Source: Thalassolituus maritimus (GTDB lineage Bacteria; Pseudomonadota; Gammaproteobacteria; Pseudomonadales; Oceanobacteraceae). Taken from it: a DNA stretch of 57,761 nt. The DNA lies in NCBI GenBank assembly GCA_913019975.1, contig CAJWBH010000021.1, forward strand, positions 1-57,761. The letters run 5' to 3'. This document shows positions 1 through 8,140 of this stretch, one piece after another. The stretch's first letter is position 1, and every line of letters begins with the position of its first letter. The translations under genes were made by a program, and so were the position numbers. Below the pieces are notes generated by a model, which was not told the DNA's origin, searched no databases, and saw nothing but the letters and a program-made list of their open reading frames with translations.

Positions 1-44
1 GGTGTGGTCTACAGAGGATTATGTCTTTTTAGAGGGGAAAATCC

Positions 45-1034
45 CTAGAACCCCTGTTTGGAAAGACGTGCGTATAGCGCTTCACGGATACTGGCGAGTT
101 GTTCAATACCCGTATCGCCCAGCGCTTTAACGGCCAACGGTTGCAGCGCGGTTTCGACACGCTCGGCCCATTTGCTCACCCACTGGCTCAGCAGAGCAGC
201 GTTTTCAGAAGATTCTGACGCGGTCACTTTGATCAGTTGATTGCTCCAGCGCTCAGTCTCTTTAAACCACTCCGTCATAAATTGGGTGAGCATTAACAAT
301 GCGTTACCACCTTCAGCCGCCGCTTTATTAACGAAGTGCTGATAAACCAGCGGGAACACCAAGCTATCCATCACGATGTTCTGAGCGACCAGTGTTTCAA
401 ACCAGTCATCCAGCACGAAACTGTCTTCCATCGCATGACGCAGGTCTTGCCACAAAGGACCGGTAAGCCAGGCATCACGCGCTGAATTTAGTGTGGTCTC
501 TTCGTTTTCATCCAGCAGAAGTGCGATACGGGACAGGTACTGCGACATCCCCATGCGATCCAGACCGTTGTAAGAAGCGAGCGAAGTGATAGTTGCGCCA
601 TAGCCGTTATCACAGATCTCCTGATTGTTCATGTTTGCGCCGTACTCGTAGTGGCGCAGCGGAATCATCACCTCACGAATCACCTGACGGACCGCTTCCG
701 GCATCACCGCGAGCAGATGGTTTTCAACCACGTTGAAGTTGTTCTCCATCAGCTCCTGCTGCTTAGCGCGTGTGGTCACGTAGGAGGTGTAGTAGTACTG
801 GCGTGGATCGGTGAAGGTGTACCAATCTGCCATCTTGATCGCGGTGCGTGACTCATCAAATAGTTTGTGTTCCGGGTCCCAGGTCGGTGGGTAGTGGAAG
901 TTTTCAGTCGGTTGAATATCGTAGACCGCCTCCTGATAGCGGGTAGCCGCTTTGGTATCACCGATCCTACGGGCGATATGGGAATAGTTCACGCGCAAGG
1001 GCTCAACCTGCTTAGCGCTGATATTGATCGACAT
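45..1034 (-). CDS. dmpL: Phenol hydroxylase oxygenase beta subunit (DmpL/P1)
   Basis: Encodes the beta subunit of the multicomponent phenol 2-monooxygenase, the soluble diiron enzyme that turns phenol into catechol; it pairs with the alpha subunit DmpN. The protein resembles DmpL/PhyB proteins along its length and, at 329 residues, matches the usual ~330. I place the start at the ATG at 1034 because an AAGGAGA ribosome site lies 8 bases upstream and the protein then begins MSINISAKQ; a longer reading (to 1118) would overlap dmpK and adds an unrelated lysine/arginine-rich leader. It follows dmpK by 31 bases in one operon. The remaining subunits (M, N, O, P) should lie beyond the left edge. Family assignment is firm; substrate range is inferred. 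Confidence 0.93.
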   Translation of the reverse strand: MSINISAKQVEPLRVNYSHIARRIGDTKAATRYQEAVYDIQPTENFHYPPTWDPEHKLFDESRTAIKMADWYTFTDPRQYYYTSYVTTRAKQQELMENNFNVVENHLLAVMPEAVRQVIREVMIPLRHYEYGANMNNQEICDNGYGATITSLASYNGLDRMGMSQYLSRIALLLDENEETTLNSARDAWLTGPLWQDLRHAMEDSFVLDDWFETLVAQNIVMDSLVFPLVYQHFVNKAAAEGGNALLMLTQFMTEWFKETERWSNQLIKVTASESSENAALLSQWVSKWAERVETALQPLAVKALGDTGIEQLASIREALYARLSKQGF

Positions 1035-1065
1035 AGAGTGTCTCCTTTTTAGTCGTTTTTTGTTG

Positions 1066-1323
1066 TTATTGATGTACACCTGGCTGACCAAAACGCCATT
1101 TGAGGCTGTCGTAATCAACCTGTGCTTCTTGCTCGGGGGTTAGCTCTTTCGCATTCTGGCGTGCGCAGAATATGCGGTACTGGTCATAGGGAAGAACCAG
1201 TTCAACGTTCAGTGTTGGATCTCCGATGGAGAATTCAAATTCGACAAGATTATCGCTGCGCACATTGGTGATGCGCACATAGCGTTGCTGGAGGCAGGGC
1301 TCAATAGTTGGCTGGACAGACAT
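1066..1323 (-). CDS. dmpK: Phenol hydroxylase assembly protein (DmpK/P0)
   Basis: Small 85-residue protein of the DmpK/PoxA/PhhK family, the first gene of phenol hydroxylase operons. In characterised systems it helps assemble the active oxygenase (iron loading) and is not a catalytic subunit. Recognised by its size, its position ahead of dmpL and family-typical segments such as RYVRITN and LVLPYDQYRIFCARQN. A GGAG ribosome site lies 8 bases before the ATG. It is the first gene downstream of the sigma-54 promoter at 1370-1388, so it should be induced with the whole hydroxylase operon by the activator encoded at 1536-3206. Confidence 0.93.
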   Translation of the reverse strand: MSVQPTIEPCLQQRYVRITNVRSDNLVEFEFSIGDPTLNVELVLPYDQYRIFCARQNAKELTPEQEAQVDYDSLKWRFGQPGVHQ

Positions 1324-1369
1324 GGTACCACTCCGCTTGTTTGATTATTTATTATTAGTAATCATTAAA

Positions 1370-1388
1370 TAGCAAAGATCGTGCCAGT
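1370..1388 (-). promoter_or_regulatory. Sigma-54 (-24/-12) promoter of the phenol hydroxylase operon
   Basis: Read on the minus strand the site is CTGGCACGATCTTTGCTAT. The -24 element is TGGCAC and the -12 element TTGC, with exactly ten bases between the GG and GC pairs, which is essentially the sigma-54 consensus. It lies about 50 bases upstream of the dmpK start and just below two activator-type palindromes, as in the Po promoter of the dmp system. The transcription start would be near 1360. Confidence 0.85.
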
Positions 1389-1462
1389 TGTTAAAATTAT
1401 AGTATTTTCAATTGGTTGTTGAGTTTTATGGAGCCGCTTTCAGTTGAAGTGATTAATTTGAG

Positions 1463-1508
1463 TTGATCATATGATCAGCTTAATGATTGGGGGTGATGAT
1501 TTGATCAC
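1463..1508 (-). promoter_or_regulatory. Upstream activator sequences for the DmpR-type regulator
   Basis: A perfect palindrome TGATCATATGATCA sits within 1463-1478 and a second, imperfect copy (TGATGATTTGATCA) at 1494-1507. Both resemble the TTGATCAATTGATCAA sites bound by DmpR. They lie roughly 110 and 140 bases upstream of the predicted start of transcription, the expected enhancer distance for a sigma-54 activator acting through DNA looping. The sites are seen in the sequence; binding by the neighbouring activator is inferred. Confidence 0.7.
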
Positions 1509-1535
1509 TCCGAGCTCGCCTATTCGAAGTGTAAG

Positions 1536-3206
1536 CTAAGAAAGCAGCCCAAACTTCTTCAGCCGGTAGCGACACTGCGGTGCGCTCAATCCGGTTAATC
1601 GCGCCGTTTCAGCCACGCATTGGTTAGTGCGTGAGTAAGCCTGTTGCAGCACTTCCGCTTCCAGTTGTTCAAGACTTAACTTGCCGGTTTCCATGCTGTC
1701 TAGCAGATTGGTTTGGGAAGGGGGTTGCCCTTTGCTCAGGTTACCCGCGGCATTGAGTGACATTTTGCAGTCCAACTCGTTGGGCATGCCGATGCAGACA
1801 TGCTGGGACTCTATTCGGTGGTTATCGTCGGTCAATATCACGCCGCGTTCGATAATGTTTTCCAGCTCACGGATGTTCCCCGGCCATTCGTAGGCGAGGA
1901 AGCGGTTCAGGGTTTCATCGGTGATCCCTAACACCTGTTTGGCATATTTGGCGTTGTAGACGGTGATAAATTTTTTCACCAGACCGGGTATATCGGTGAG
2001 TCGATCCCGCAGTGGTGGGATACTGATCGGGAACACATTCAGTCGATAGTAGAGGTCCGCACGGAAGGTTCCCTGCTTAACGCGTTGAGCAAGATCGGCA
2101 TTGGTTGCGGCGATTAGGCGTACATCGACCTTGATCTTTTTACTGCCGCCAACGCGTTCAAATTCACCGGTTTGAATCGCTCTTAGCAGCTTGGCCTGAG
2201 CCGGTTCTGTGAGTTCGCCGAGTTCATCGAGGAACAGGGTACCACCATCGGCACGCTCAAAGCGTCCGGGGCGGGATTGATGCGCACCGGAGAAGCCCCC
2301 TTTTTCGACGCCAAAGAGTTCCGCTTCAATCAGCTCCTGCGGTAGAGCCGCGCAGTTCACCGCGATAAAAGGCCCCGGTGCCAGTTCGCCCATCTGGTGA
2401 AGCGCCTGAGAGAATACCTCTTTCCCCACGCCGGTTTCGCCGAGCATTAGCACTGTGACGTTGGTCTTTGCGGCTTTTTCTAGCAGGAACATCACTTCGC
2501 GAATCGACACTGATTCCGCGATAATCTTATCGGGATCGCCTGCCGCGATAATCTCGTGGCGAAGAAACTTAACCTCCTCCTCCAGTGAGTTAACCTTGCA
2601 GGCCATCGACTGGAGCGAGAGAATCTTTTCAAACTCCTCCACCTCGTCCCACTCCTCAGCGGGTTTGCCGATAATCCGGCAGCGGCTATCGCCCTTAGCG
2701 ACACACTCTACCTCTTTGAAATAGATAGGTTTCCCCATAAAAGCGCTGGTGTAGCCGGTTGCATAGCCAAGCAGATTCCAGCAACAGGGCTTATCGGAGA
2801 CACCGTACAGGCGCAGATGTTCGGCGGCTTCAAAGGAGTTGGACCAGCTAAACTCACCGTAAAAATGGTGTGTGTCGGGATCGATCTCAACGCTGAGCGG
2901 TTCAACACCAACGATCCCTTCGATTGAGTGGAGCTGAGGGCCAACCAGAAACGCATCCATCATCGAGTCAGGACGTGTGCTATGCGCGAGTTGGGCATCA
3001 TACTGAGCGGCGTTATAGCCCATACGCATCAGCACTCCGCGCGCATACTCCTCACCGAAGGAGTCGATCAGCTCACTGCGCATCGAGCCAAAGGCGGTCG
3101 CATGGGTCAGAATCATGCGCTGCTGACCCAGCCAGATACAGCCCGATTCGCTATCAAAACGGATCATGGCGCGCAAGTCTGCATCTGAGGGGTAATCGAT
3201 CTTCAT
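1536..3206 (-). CDS. dmpR: Sigma-54-dependent phenol-sensing activator (DmpR/MopR family)
   Basis: 556-residue enhancer-binding protein that should sense phenols directly and activate the dmpK promoter. The N-terminal XylR_N/V4R sensory domain (about 1-185) keeps residues matching the MopR phenol pocket (His93, Trp121) and its zinc site (Cys141/142, Glu165, Cys168, Cys176). A B-linker follows, then an AAA+ domain with Walker A GETGVGK (256-262) and Walker B GGTLFLDE (321-328). The C-terminal helix-turn-helix lies near 525-550. The loop that contacts sigma-54, usually GAFTGA, reads GGFSGA (303-308). The gene lies upstream of dmpK in the same orientation, whereas in pVI150 dmpR is divergent. 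A long gap with its own promoter separates them, so it is probably transcribed separately. Confidence 0.9.
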   Translation of the reverse strand: MKIDYPSDADLRAMIRFDSESGCIWLGQQRMILTHATAFGSMRSELIDSFGEEYARGVLMRMGYNAAQYDAQLAHSTRPDSMMDAFLVGPQLHSIEGIVGVEPLSVEIDPDTHHFYGEFSWSNSFEAAEHLRLYGVSDKPCCWNLLGYATGYTSAFMGKPIYFKEVECVAKGDSRCRIIGKPAEEWDEVEEFEKILSLQSMACKVNSLEEEVKFLRHEIIAAGDPDKIIAESVSIREVMFLLEKAAKTNVTVLMLGETGVGKEVFSQALHQMGELAPGPFIAVNCAALPQELIEAELFGVEKGGFSGAHQSRPGRFERADGGTLFLDELGELTEPAQAKLLRAIQTGEFERVGGSKKIKVDVRLIAATNADLAQRVKQGTFRADLYYRLNVFPISIPPLRDRLTDIPGLVKKFITVYNAKYAKQVLGITDETLNRFLAYEWPGNIRELENIIERGVILTDDNHRIESQHVCIGMPNELDCKMSLNAAGNLSKGQPPSQTNLLDSMETGKLSLEQLEAEVLQQAYSRTNQCVAETARLTGLSAPQCRYRLKKFGLLS

Positions 3207-3257
3207 ATCAAGCTCTGAGTTATTTTTGTACTTATTCGTAGGCTTCGTAGCTTAAAA

Positions 3258-3295
3258 CGCAAAAAACGGCAGATGGGATTTTACCTATCTGCCGT
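3258..3295 (-). terminator. Rho-independent terminator after the ABC transporter operon
   Basis: The arms ACGGCAGAT (3266-3274) and ATCTGCCGT (3287-3295) form a perfect 9-bp stem with a 12-base loop. On the minus strand the hairpin is followed by a T-rich run (complement of the A-rich 3255-3266). It lies 22 bases past the stop of the substrate-binding protein gene and separates the importer operon from the activator gene. Confidence 0.8.
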
Positions 3296-3316
3296 ATCCT
3301 ACACAGACGAGACTGA

Positions 3317-4621
3317 TTATACCAGAGAGCGCAGTTCAGCCTGTTTTGCGATCATCGGTGCCTGAGAGTTTTCAACGATCTCAAGTTCCAGTCGGTCGCC
3401 TTGTTTGCGCCATTGTCCCGATACCAGCGGCGTTTTCGAGATGTTAGGCACTGGGCCAGTCTGGAAGTTCACCGGACCGACAATCGAGTTGTAGTTGGTC
3501 GATGCGATTGCGTCACGAATCGATTCCAGACGGCCTGGACCCTCAGAGCGTTTCAGTGCATCAATCGCAACCTCAAACAGTGAGTGTTTGAAGCCCAGTG
3601 GCATGGTCCACTGGCGACCGGTTTTCGCTTCATACTCAGCGGCCAGTTCTGCTGAGGTCTGGCCTGTCAGGCCGGAAACGAACGGGTGAGTAGGTGACCA
3701 CCAAACCTCAACGGTCAGACCATCAGCGCGATCACCGAAAGGTGCGATCGCTGCTGGGAACTCGGTCGCTTTCGCCATGGTGCAGATCATAGGATTGAAC
3801 CCCTGCTGACCCGCCTGTGACCAGAAGGTACCAAAGTCCGGTGGCGGAATCACTCCGCTAATGATCTCAACACCCTGCTTTTTGAACTCATTGATATAGG
3901 CGCTGAAATCATCCGATGGTGACTGATAACGTCCCAGATCAACCAGCTCAAATCCCTTCTCTTTTAACAGCGGCGGGAAGCCCATTTTCGGATCACCGAA
4001 GGCGTTACCATCGGAATCATTTGGCCAGAGCGTACCGATCACCTTGTTGGTTGGGATCTGTTCCCAGAGTGCCAGTGAGGTACCGATGATATCTTCAGCG
4101 CCCCAGAAGAAGTGGTAGGTCCACTCGAAACCAACTTTCGGATCACCGCCGCGGCCAAAGAAGTGTGGCTGCCAAGGAGTGTCGTTGGTGACGCAAGGAA
4201 TACCGTTGATTTCACACTGGTCAGCAACCGGGTTAGTGGTTTCTGGCGTATTAGCCGCGACCATAATGTCGATCTCGTCATTCAGAATCAGCTCTGCTGC
4301 AACATCTGCTGCACGGTTTGAGCTGGATTGACTATCTTTGACGATAATCTCTACTGGGTGATGCGTACCATCGATCACTATACCGTCACGCGTCGCAGCC
4401 TTAACCTGCTCCAGTACGAACTGGTCGGGCTCGGCAAAGATCGCCAGAGGGCCACTTGCTGGCGTGACAAAACCGATCTTAAAGGGTTTGCCGGTCTTAG
4501 CTGCAAAAACTCGACTGGGTGAAAGTCCCAGAGCCGCAGCACCCGAAGAGGCCGCCAGGACCTTCATTAGATTGCGGCGGGAGATGCCGTGCATATCGAA
4601 CTTGTTATTCTTAGTGTTCAT
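3317..4621 (-). CDS. ABC transporter substrate-binding protein, branched-chain amino acid type
   Basis: 434-residue periplasmic-binding protein of the Leu/Ile/Val-binding (Peripla_BP_6) family, last gene of a five-gene importer operon. A twin-arginine signal is visible: SRRNLMK near residue 15, an alanine-rich hydrophobic stretch and a likely cleavage after SRVFA, so it is probably exported folded. The mature part begins FKIGFVTPASGPLAIFAEPD, typical of binding proteins for amino acids, amides or aromatic acids. The ligand cannot be read from sequence; the position between phenol hydroxylase and meta-pathway genes suggests an aromatic substrate or intermediate. It is followed by a strong terminator. 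Confidence 0.85.
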   Translation of the reverse strand: MNTKNNKFDMHGISRRNLMKVLAASSGAAALGLSPSRVFAAKTGKPFKIGFVTPASGPLAIFAEPDQFVLEQVKAATRDGIVIDGTHHPVEIIVKDSQSSSNRAADVAAELILNDEIDIMVAANTPETTNPVADQCEINGIPCVTNDTPWQPHFFGRGGDPKVGFEWTYHFFWGAEDIIGTSLALWEQIPTNKVIGTLWPNDSDGNAFGDPKMGFPPLLKEKGFELVDLGRYQSPSDDFSAYINEFKKQGVEIISGVIPPPDFGTFWSQAGQQGFNPMICTMAKATEFPAAIAPFGDRADGLTVEVWWSPTHPFVSGLTGQTSAELAAEYEAKTGRQWTMPLGFKHSLFEVAIDALKRSEGPGRLESIRDAIASTNYNSIVGPVNFQTGPVPNISKTPLVSGQWRKQGDRLELEIVENSQAPMIAKQAELRSLV

Positions 4622-4640
4622 AGGTACCTCTGTAGGTTGG

Positions 4641-5654
4641 TTATTTCCACGTAACCCGTCGGTTTACTGGGAAGAGTTGTAGATCGAACTTCTGAGTAAT
4701 CAATCCCCAGACCCCCTTGGGTGCCCAGAGCATCATCACCACGGCGACACAGCCGAGTACGATCATGTAGATGGAGCCGTAATCAGATAGCAGCGAACGC
4801 AGACCGAAATAGATCAGCGTGCCGATAATCGGTCCCTCAATGGTGCCAATGCCGCCGATCACCACAATAAAGATCACCGCAGCGGTCCAGTCCTGTAGGC
4901 TGAATGCGACATCGGGCGAGATGCGCAGCTTCTGCAGAAAGATAAGCGCACCAACGACACCGGTCACTGCTGCACTGGCAACATAGATGGTGAGTTTGGT
5001 CTTAAAGATATTCACGCCCAGACTATCAGAAGCGGGTTCTGAGTCGCGGATCGCGGTTAGCGCCAGGCCATATTTCGAGCGCATCAACAGGTAGACCATC
5101 GCGGTACCTGCGACTAGAATCACCAGCGCGGTAAAGTAGATCAGCATGTCTCGCTCGGTGCGGCCACTGGCAATCTCTTTGACGATCTTTGCTGGGATAC
5201 TCATCCCTGAGCCGCCACCGAGCGAACTGATCTGCGCGAACAGTAAGCGGAACACCTCAGCCACGACCCAAGTGCCGATCGCGAAATAGGCGCCGCGTAA
5301 ACGGAACACTACGAACGCGGTCGGGATAGAGATAAGAGCAATTAGTACCCCTGCAATCGGAATCGCAATGACCGGATGGATGCCAAAGTAAACGGACGCT
5401 GCAAATAGCATATAACCCCCGAGCCCAACAAACGCCTGTTGGCCGACAGAGACCAGACCGGCGTAACCGGCGAGCAGATTCCACATCTGCGCTAGCGTCA
5501 GGTAATAAGCGAACTCGATCAGAAAACGCATATCACCGCGTCCCGCCCAGAAAGGTACACTGATCAATACACCCAGAATGACGATCCAGCCAACCAGCGC
5601 GACCTTGCTGGCGCGAGTGCTGCGGCTAACTTCAAAACTGCTAATACGAGACAT
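4641..5654 (-). CDS. ABC transporter permease, LivM type
   Basis: 337-residue inner-membrane permease of the branched-chain amino acid transporter family (LivM half), with many hydrophobic segments and the family-typical run GYAGLVSVGQQAFVGLGGY near residue 63-81. It should form the membrane channel with the LivH-type protein encoded just upstream. Its ATG overlaps the stop of that gene by one base (TAATG at 5654), which indicates translational coupling, and the binding-protein gene follows 19 bases later. The cargo is unknown. Confidence 0.85.
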   Translation of the reverse strand: MSRISSFEVSRSTRASKVALVGWIVILGVLISVPFWAGRGDMRFLIEFAYYLTLAQMWNLLAGYAGLVSVGQQAFVGLGGYMLFAASVYFGIHPVIAIPIAGVLIALISIPTAFVVFRLRGAYFAIGTWVVAEVFRLLFAQISSLGGGSGMSIPAKIVKEIASGRTERDMLIYFTALVILVAGTAMVYLLMRSKYGLALTAIRDSEPASDSLGVNIFKTKLTIYVASAAVTGVVGALIFLQKLRISPDVAFSLQDWTAAVIFIVVIGGIGTIEGPIIGTLIYFGLRSLLSDYGSIYMIVLGCVAVVMMLWAPKGVWGLITQKFDLQLFPVNRRVTWK

Positions 5655-6520
5655 TAATCAACACTCCTAGGGAAGAGGCCGCGGGGACGAACAACAAGAA
5701 TCGCGAGGAACATCAGATGGCCCATCAGAATCTGCCAGCCGGGATCGATCTTCGCGCCGATCGCCTGAGAGATCCCCAGAATCAACCCGCCTGCGAGTGT
5801 GCCCCAAAGGCTCCCCAGCCCACCGATAATCACCGCTTCAAAGCCATAGAGCAGACGACTCGGGCCTATCGCCGGATCGAAGTTGGTACGCATCGCTAGC
5901 AGTACGCCAGCAATAGCGACAACCGCCATCGCTACCGCCATCGCCAAACCGAAAATATGTTTGTTGCTGATCCCCATCAGACGTGCGATATCTTGATCAT
6001 CCGAGGTGGCGCGAAAAGCTCGCCCCAGCCCAGTTTTGTAGAATAGAAACTGCAGCGCGAAGATCACCAAAATCGCTAATATCAGGACGATCAGCGGCAT
6101 TACGCCGATGGAGATCTGATCGTTGATCGTAATGCTAGCGACATCCAGCTCCCCGACATTGATTCGGCGGCTATCGGCAGAGAAGATCTCCAACAGCAGG
6201 TTCTGAATGATGATCGACAGACCAAAGGTGACCAGCAGTGGTGGCAGAATATCGCTGCCCAGAGTACGGTTGAGTAGGGCGCGTTGTAGCAGATAACCCA
6301 GACCGGCCATGATCGGCACTACAATAATGAGCCCAACAACGGGGTGAACGCCGAGGGTTTCAACCACTACCAGGCCCACATAGGCGGCCAGTACGATCAG
6401 GTCGCCGTGCGCGATATTGACCAGACGCATAATGCCGAACATCAGCGACAGGCCGGTGGCGAACAGCGCGTAGAGCCCGCCCAACAGCACGCCCTGAATA
6501 ATTGTATTTATCCATTCCAT
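5654..6520 (-). CDS. ABC transporter permease, LivH type
   Basis: 288-residue permease of the LivH family with about eight hydrophobic segments. Typical signatures are GLSLMFGIMRLVNIAHGDL near the N-terminus and YGFEAVIIGGLGSLWGTLAGG near the C-terminus. It should pair with the LivM-type permease and the two ATPases of the same operon to import an organic solute. The gene starts 18 bases after the LivF-type ATPase gene ends. Assignment to the family is firm; the substrate is not known. Confidence 0.86.
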   Translation of the reverse strand: MEWINTIIQGVLLGGLYALFATGLSLMFGIMRLVNIAHGDLIVLAAYVGLVVVETLGVHPVVGLIIVVPIMAGLGYLLQRALLNRTLGSDILPPLLVTFGLSIIIQNLLLEIFSADSRRINVGELDVASITINDQISIGVMPLIVLILAILVIFALQFLFYKTGLGRAFRATSDDQDIARLMGISNKHIFGLAMAVAMAVVAIAGVLLAMRTNFDPAIGPSRLLYGFEAVIIGGLGSLWGTLAGGLILGISQAIGAKIDPGWQILMGHLMFLAILVVRPRGLFPRSVD

Positions 6521-6538
6521 ATTGATTAGCGTCCGCTC

Positions 6539-7237
6539 TTAAAGACCAAAGTAGGCTGATTTAATGGCATCGCGAGAAACCTCACCCGGTTTGCCGGTCA
6601 GTGAAGTGCGCCCCTCCTGAAAGCAGTAGAAGCGATCCGCGACCGATAGCGCCTGATTGATATCCTGCTCAACGACCAGCACCGCAGTGCCGTTGGATTG
6701 AATCTCCGGCAGTGCGGCGTAGATATCCTTGATGGTGGTTGGTGCCAGACCCAGACTGATCTCATCGCAGAGCAGCACTTCGGGATTCGACATCAGAGCA
6801 CGACCGATAGCGACCATCTGCTGCTGACCACCTGAGAGTGCGGTACCTGGGTTGTTTCTGCGTTCACCCAGAATGGGGAACAGCTCGTAGATACGTTTCA
6901 GATTCCAATCACCGGCGCGCTTTGAGTAGTTACCGAGGATCAGGTTCTCCTCTACCGAAAGTGAGGGGAAAAGCCGGCGACCTTCAGGCACCATCGCGAT
7001 CCCCAGTTTTACAATCTCGTCAGCAGGCCGATCACCTATAGCTTCACCCTTAAACTGAATCTGGTCTGAAGCATTGTTGATCAGGCCGACGATGCTGCGT
7101 AGAAAGGTCGATTTACCTGCACCGTTTGATCCGATAATCGCCACCGTCTCTTTACTGCTGATTGCAAAATCCAGACCGTAGAGCGCCTGAAAATCACCAT
7201 AATGGGAGACCAGTCCCTGAGTCGTTAACAGGCTCAT
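6539..7237 (-). CDS. ABC transporter ATP-binding protein, LivF type
   Basis: 232-residue ATPase with Walker A GSNGAGKST (about 36-44), a full ABC signature SGGQQQM and Walker B LLCDEISLGL. Short LivF-type proteins of this kind couple ATP hydrolysis to transport on the cytoplasmic face of LivH/LivM permeases. The gene overlaps the end of the LivG-type gene by four bases, so the two ATPases are translated in a coupled way. Confidence 0.87.
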   Translation of the reverse strand: MSLLTTQGLVSHYGDFQALYGLDFAISSKETVAIIGSNGAGKSTFLRSIVGLINNASDQIQFKGEAIGDRPADEIVKLGIAMVPEGRRLFPSLSVEENLILGNYSKRAGDWNLKRIYELFPILGERRNNPGTALSGGQQQMVAIGRALMSNPEVLLCDEISLGLAPTTIKDIYAALPEIQSNGTAVLVVEQDINQALSVADRFYCFQEGRTSLTGKPGEVSRDAIKSAYFGL

Positions 7238-7959
7238 TCTGCGCTAATCCCCATATAGATCTCCTGCACTTTCGGGTTGTTCATCACCGCATGGGGTTCC
7301 CCCTCATCCAGCTTTACACCAAAGTCAATCACCAGAAGGCGATCTACAACGGATACCAGTGCATGGACGATATGTTCGATCCAGATCAGCGTGATCCCCT
7401 CTTTACGCAGGCTGTTGATTAGCTCGACCAGCTCGTGACACTCATGTTCGGTCAGGCCACCGGCGATCTCATCAAGCAGCAGCAGAGCGGGTTGAGTCGA
7501 CAGGGCTTTAGCCAGTTCTAGACGTTTGCGCTCCAGTAGTGTCAGTTCACCGGCGGGTCTATTGGCTTTCTCTAACAAGCCGGTACGATCCAATACATCG
7601 ATCGCCAGCGCTTCGGCATCCTGACCTTTAAGCTTGGCGCTGAAGCTGGCACCGACCAGCAGGTTTTCAAATACGGTCATGCCGCCAAAAGGGTGTGGAA
7701 TCTGGAATGAGCGACCTATCCCTTTGATAGAGCGCTCATGCAGATGAAAGTTGGTTACATCCAGTCCGTTAAACAGCACGGTTCCGGAGTCGGGGCGAAT
7801 GCCGCCCGCGATCAAATTGAACAGCGTGCTTTTCCCCGCGCCGTTGGGACCGATCACACCCAAGGCTTCACCCCGGTTGATCGAGAAGGAGATATCCTCA
7901 GTAACCTTTAGGCTACCGTAGCTCTTATGAAGGTTTTGAACTTCGAGTAACGCCGTCAT
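7234..7959 (-). CDS. ABC transporter ATP-binding protein, LivG type
   Basis: 241-residue ATPase, first gene of the five-gene importer operon. Walker A is GPNGAGKST and Walker B LLLLDEIAGGL. The signature region reads LTLLERKRLELAKAL and not LSGGQ, as is common in LivG-type subunits. The start region is odd: no good ribosome site is visible, and a perfect 9-bp inverted repeat (7968-7976 / 7993-8001) ends eight bases before the ATG. That may act as an operator or as mRNA structure limiting initiation. Confidence 0.86.
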   Translation of the reverse strand: MTALLEVQNLHKSYGSLKVTEDISFSINRGEALGVIGPNGAGKSTLFNLIAGGIRPDSGTVLFNGLDVTNFHLHERSIKGIGRSFQIPHPFGGMTVFENLLVGASFSAKLKGQDAEALAIDVLDRTGLLEKANRPAGELTLLERKRLELAKALSTQPALLLLDEIAGGLTEHECHELVELINSLRKEGITLIWIEHIVHALVSVVDRLLVIDFGVKLDEGEPHAVMNNPKVQEIYMGISAE

Positions 7960-7967
7960 TATTTCTA

Positions 7968-8001
7968 TTCTTAGTAAGGCTATTTAAATTCATACTAAGA
8001 A
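7968..8001. promoter_or_regulatory. Inverted repeat ahead of the ABC importer operon
   Basis: TTCTTAGTA (7968-7976) and TACTAAGAA (7993-8001) are perfect 9-bp inverted arms around a 16-base spacer that itself contains the palindrome ATTTAAAT. The element lies just upstream of the LivG-type start codon, in the 181-base divergent region shared with the PanE-like gene. It could be a repressor operator or a hairpin in the leader. No regulator can be assigned. Confidence 0.4.
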
Positions 8002-8140
8002 GAATTGTGCGGCTTTTCGCTAACAAAATGGGGAATATAAGATCCCAAAAATGGGCGCAAGATTTGTGAATGCGAATAAAATTACCGGTTAGACTGGGCC
8101 TCGTATACATAAAATAGTGGTTTTAGAGGAGGTTGTCTTG

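Noticed and set aside
1034-1118. Upstream extension of dmpL to 1118
   Set aside because: The added residues overlap dmpK, are unrelated to the family, and the ATG at 1034 has a strong ribosome site.
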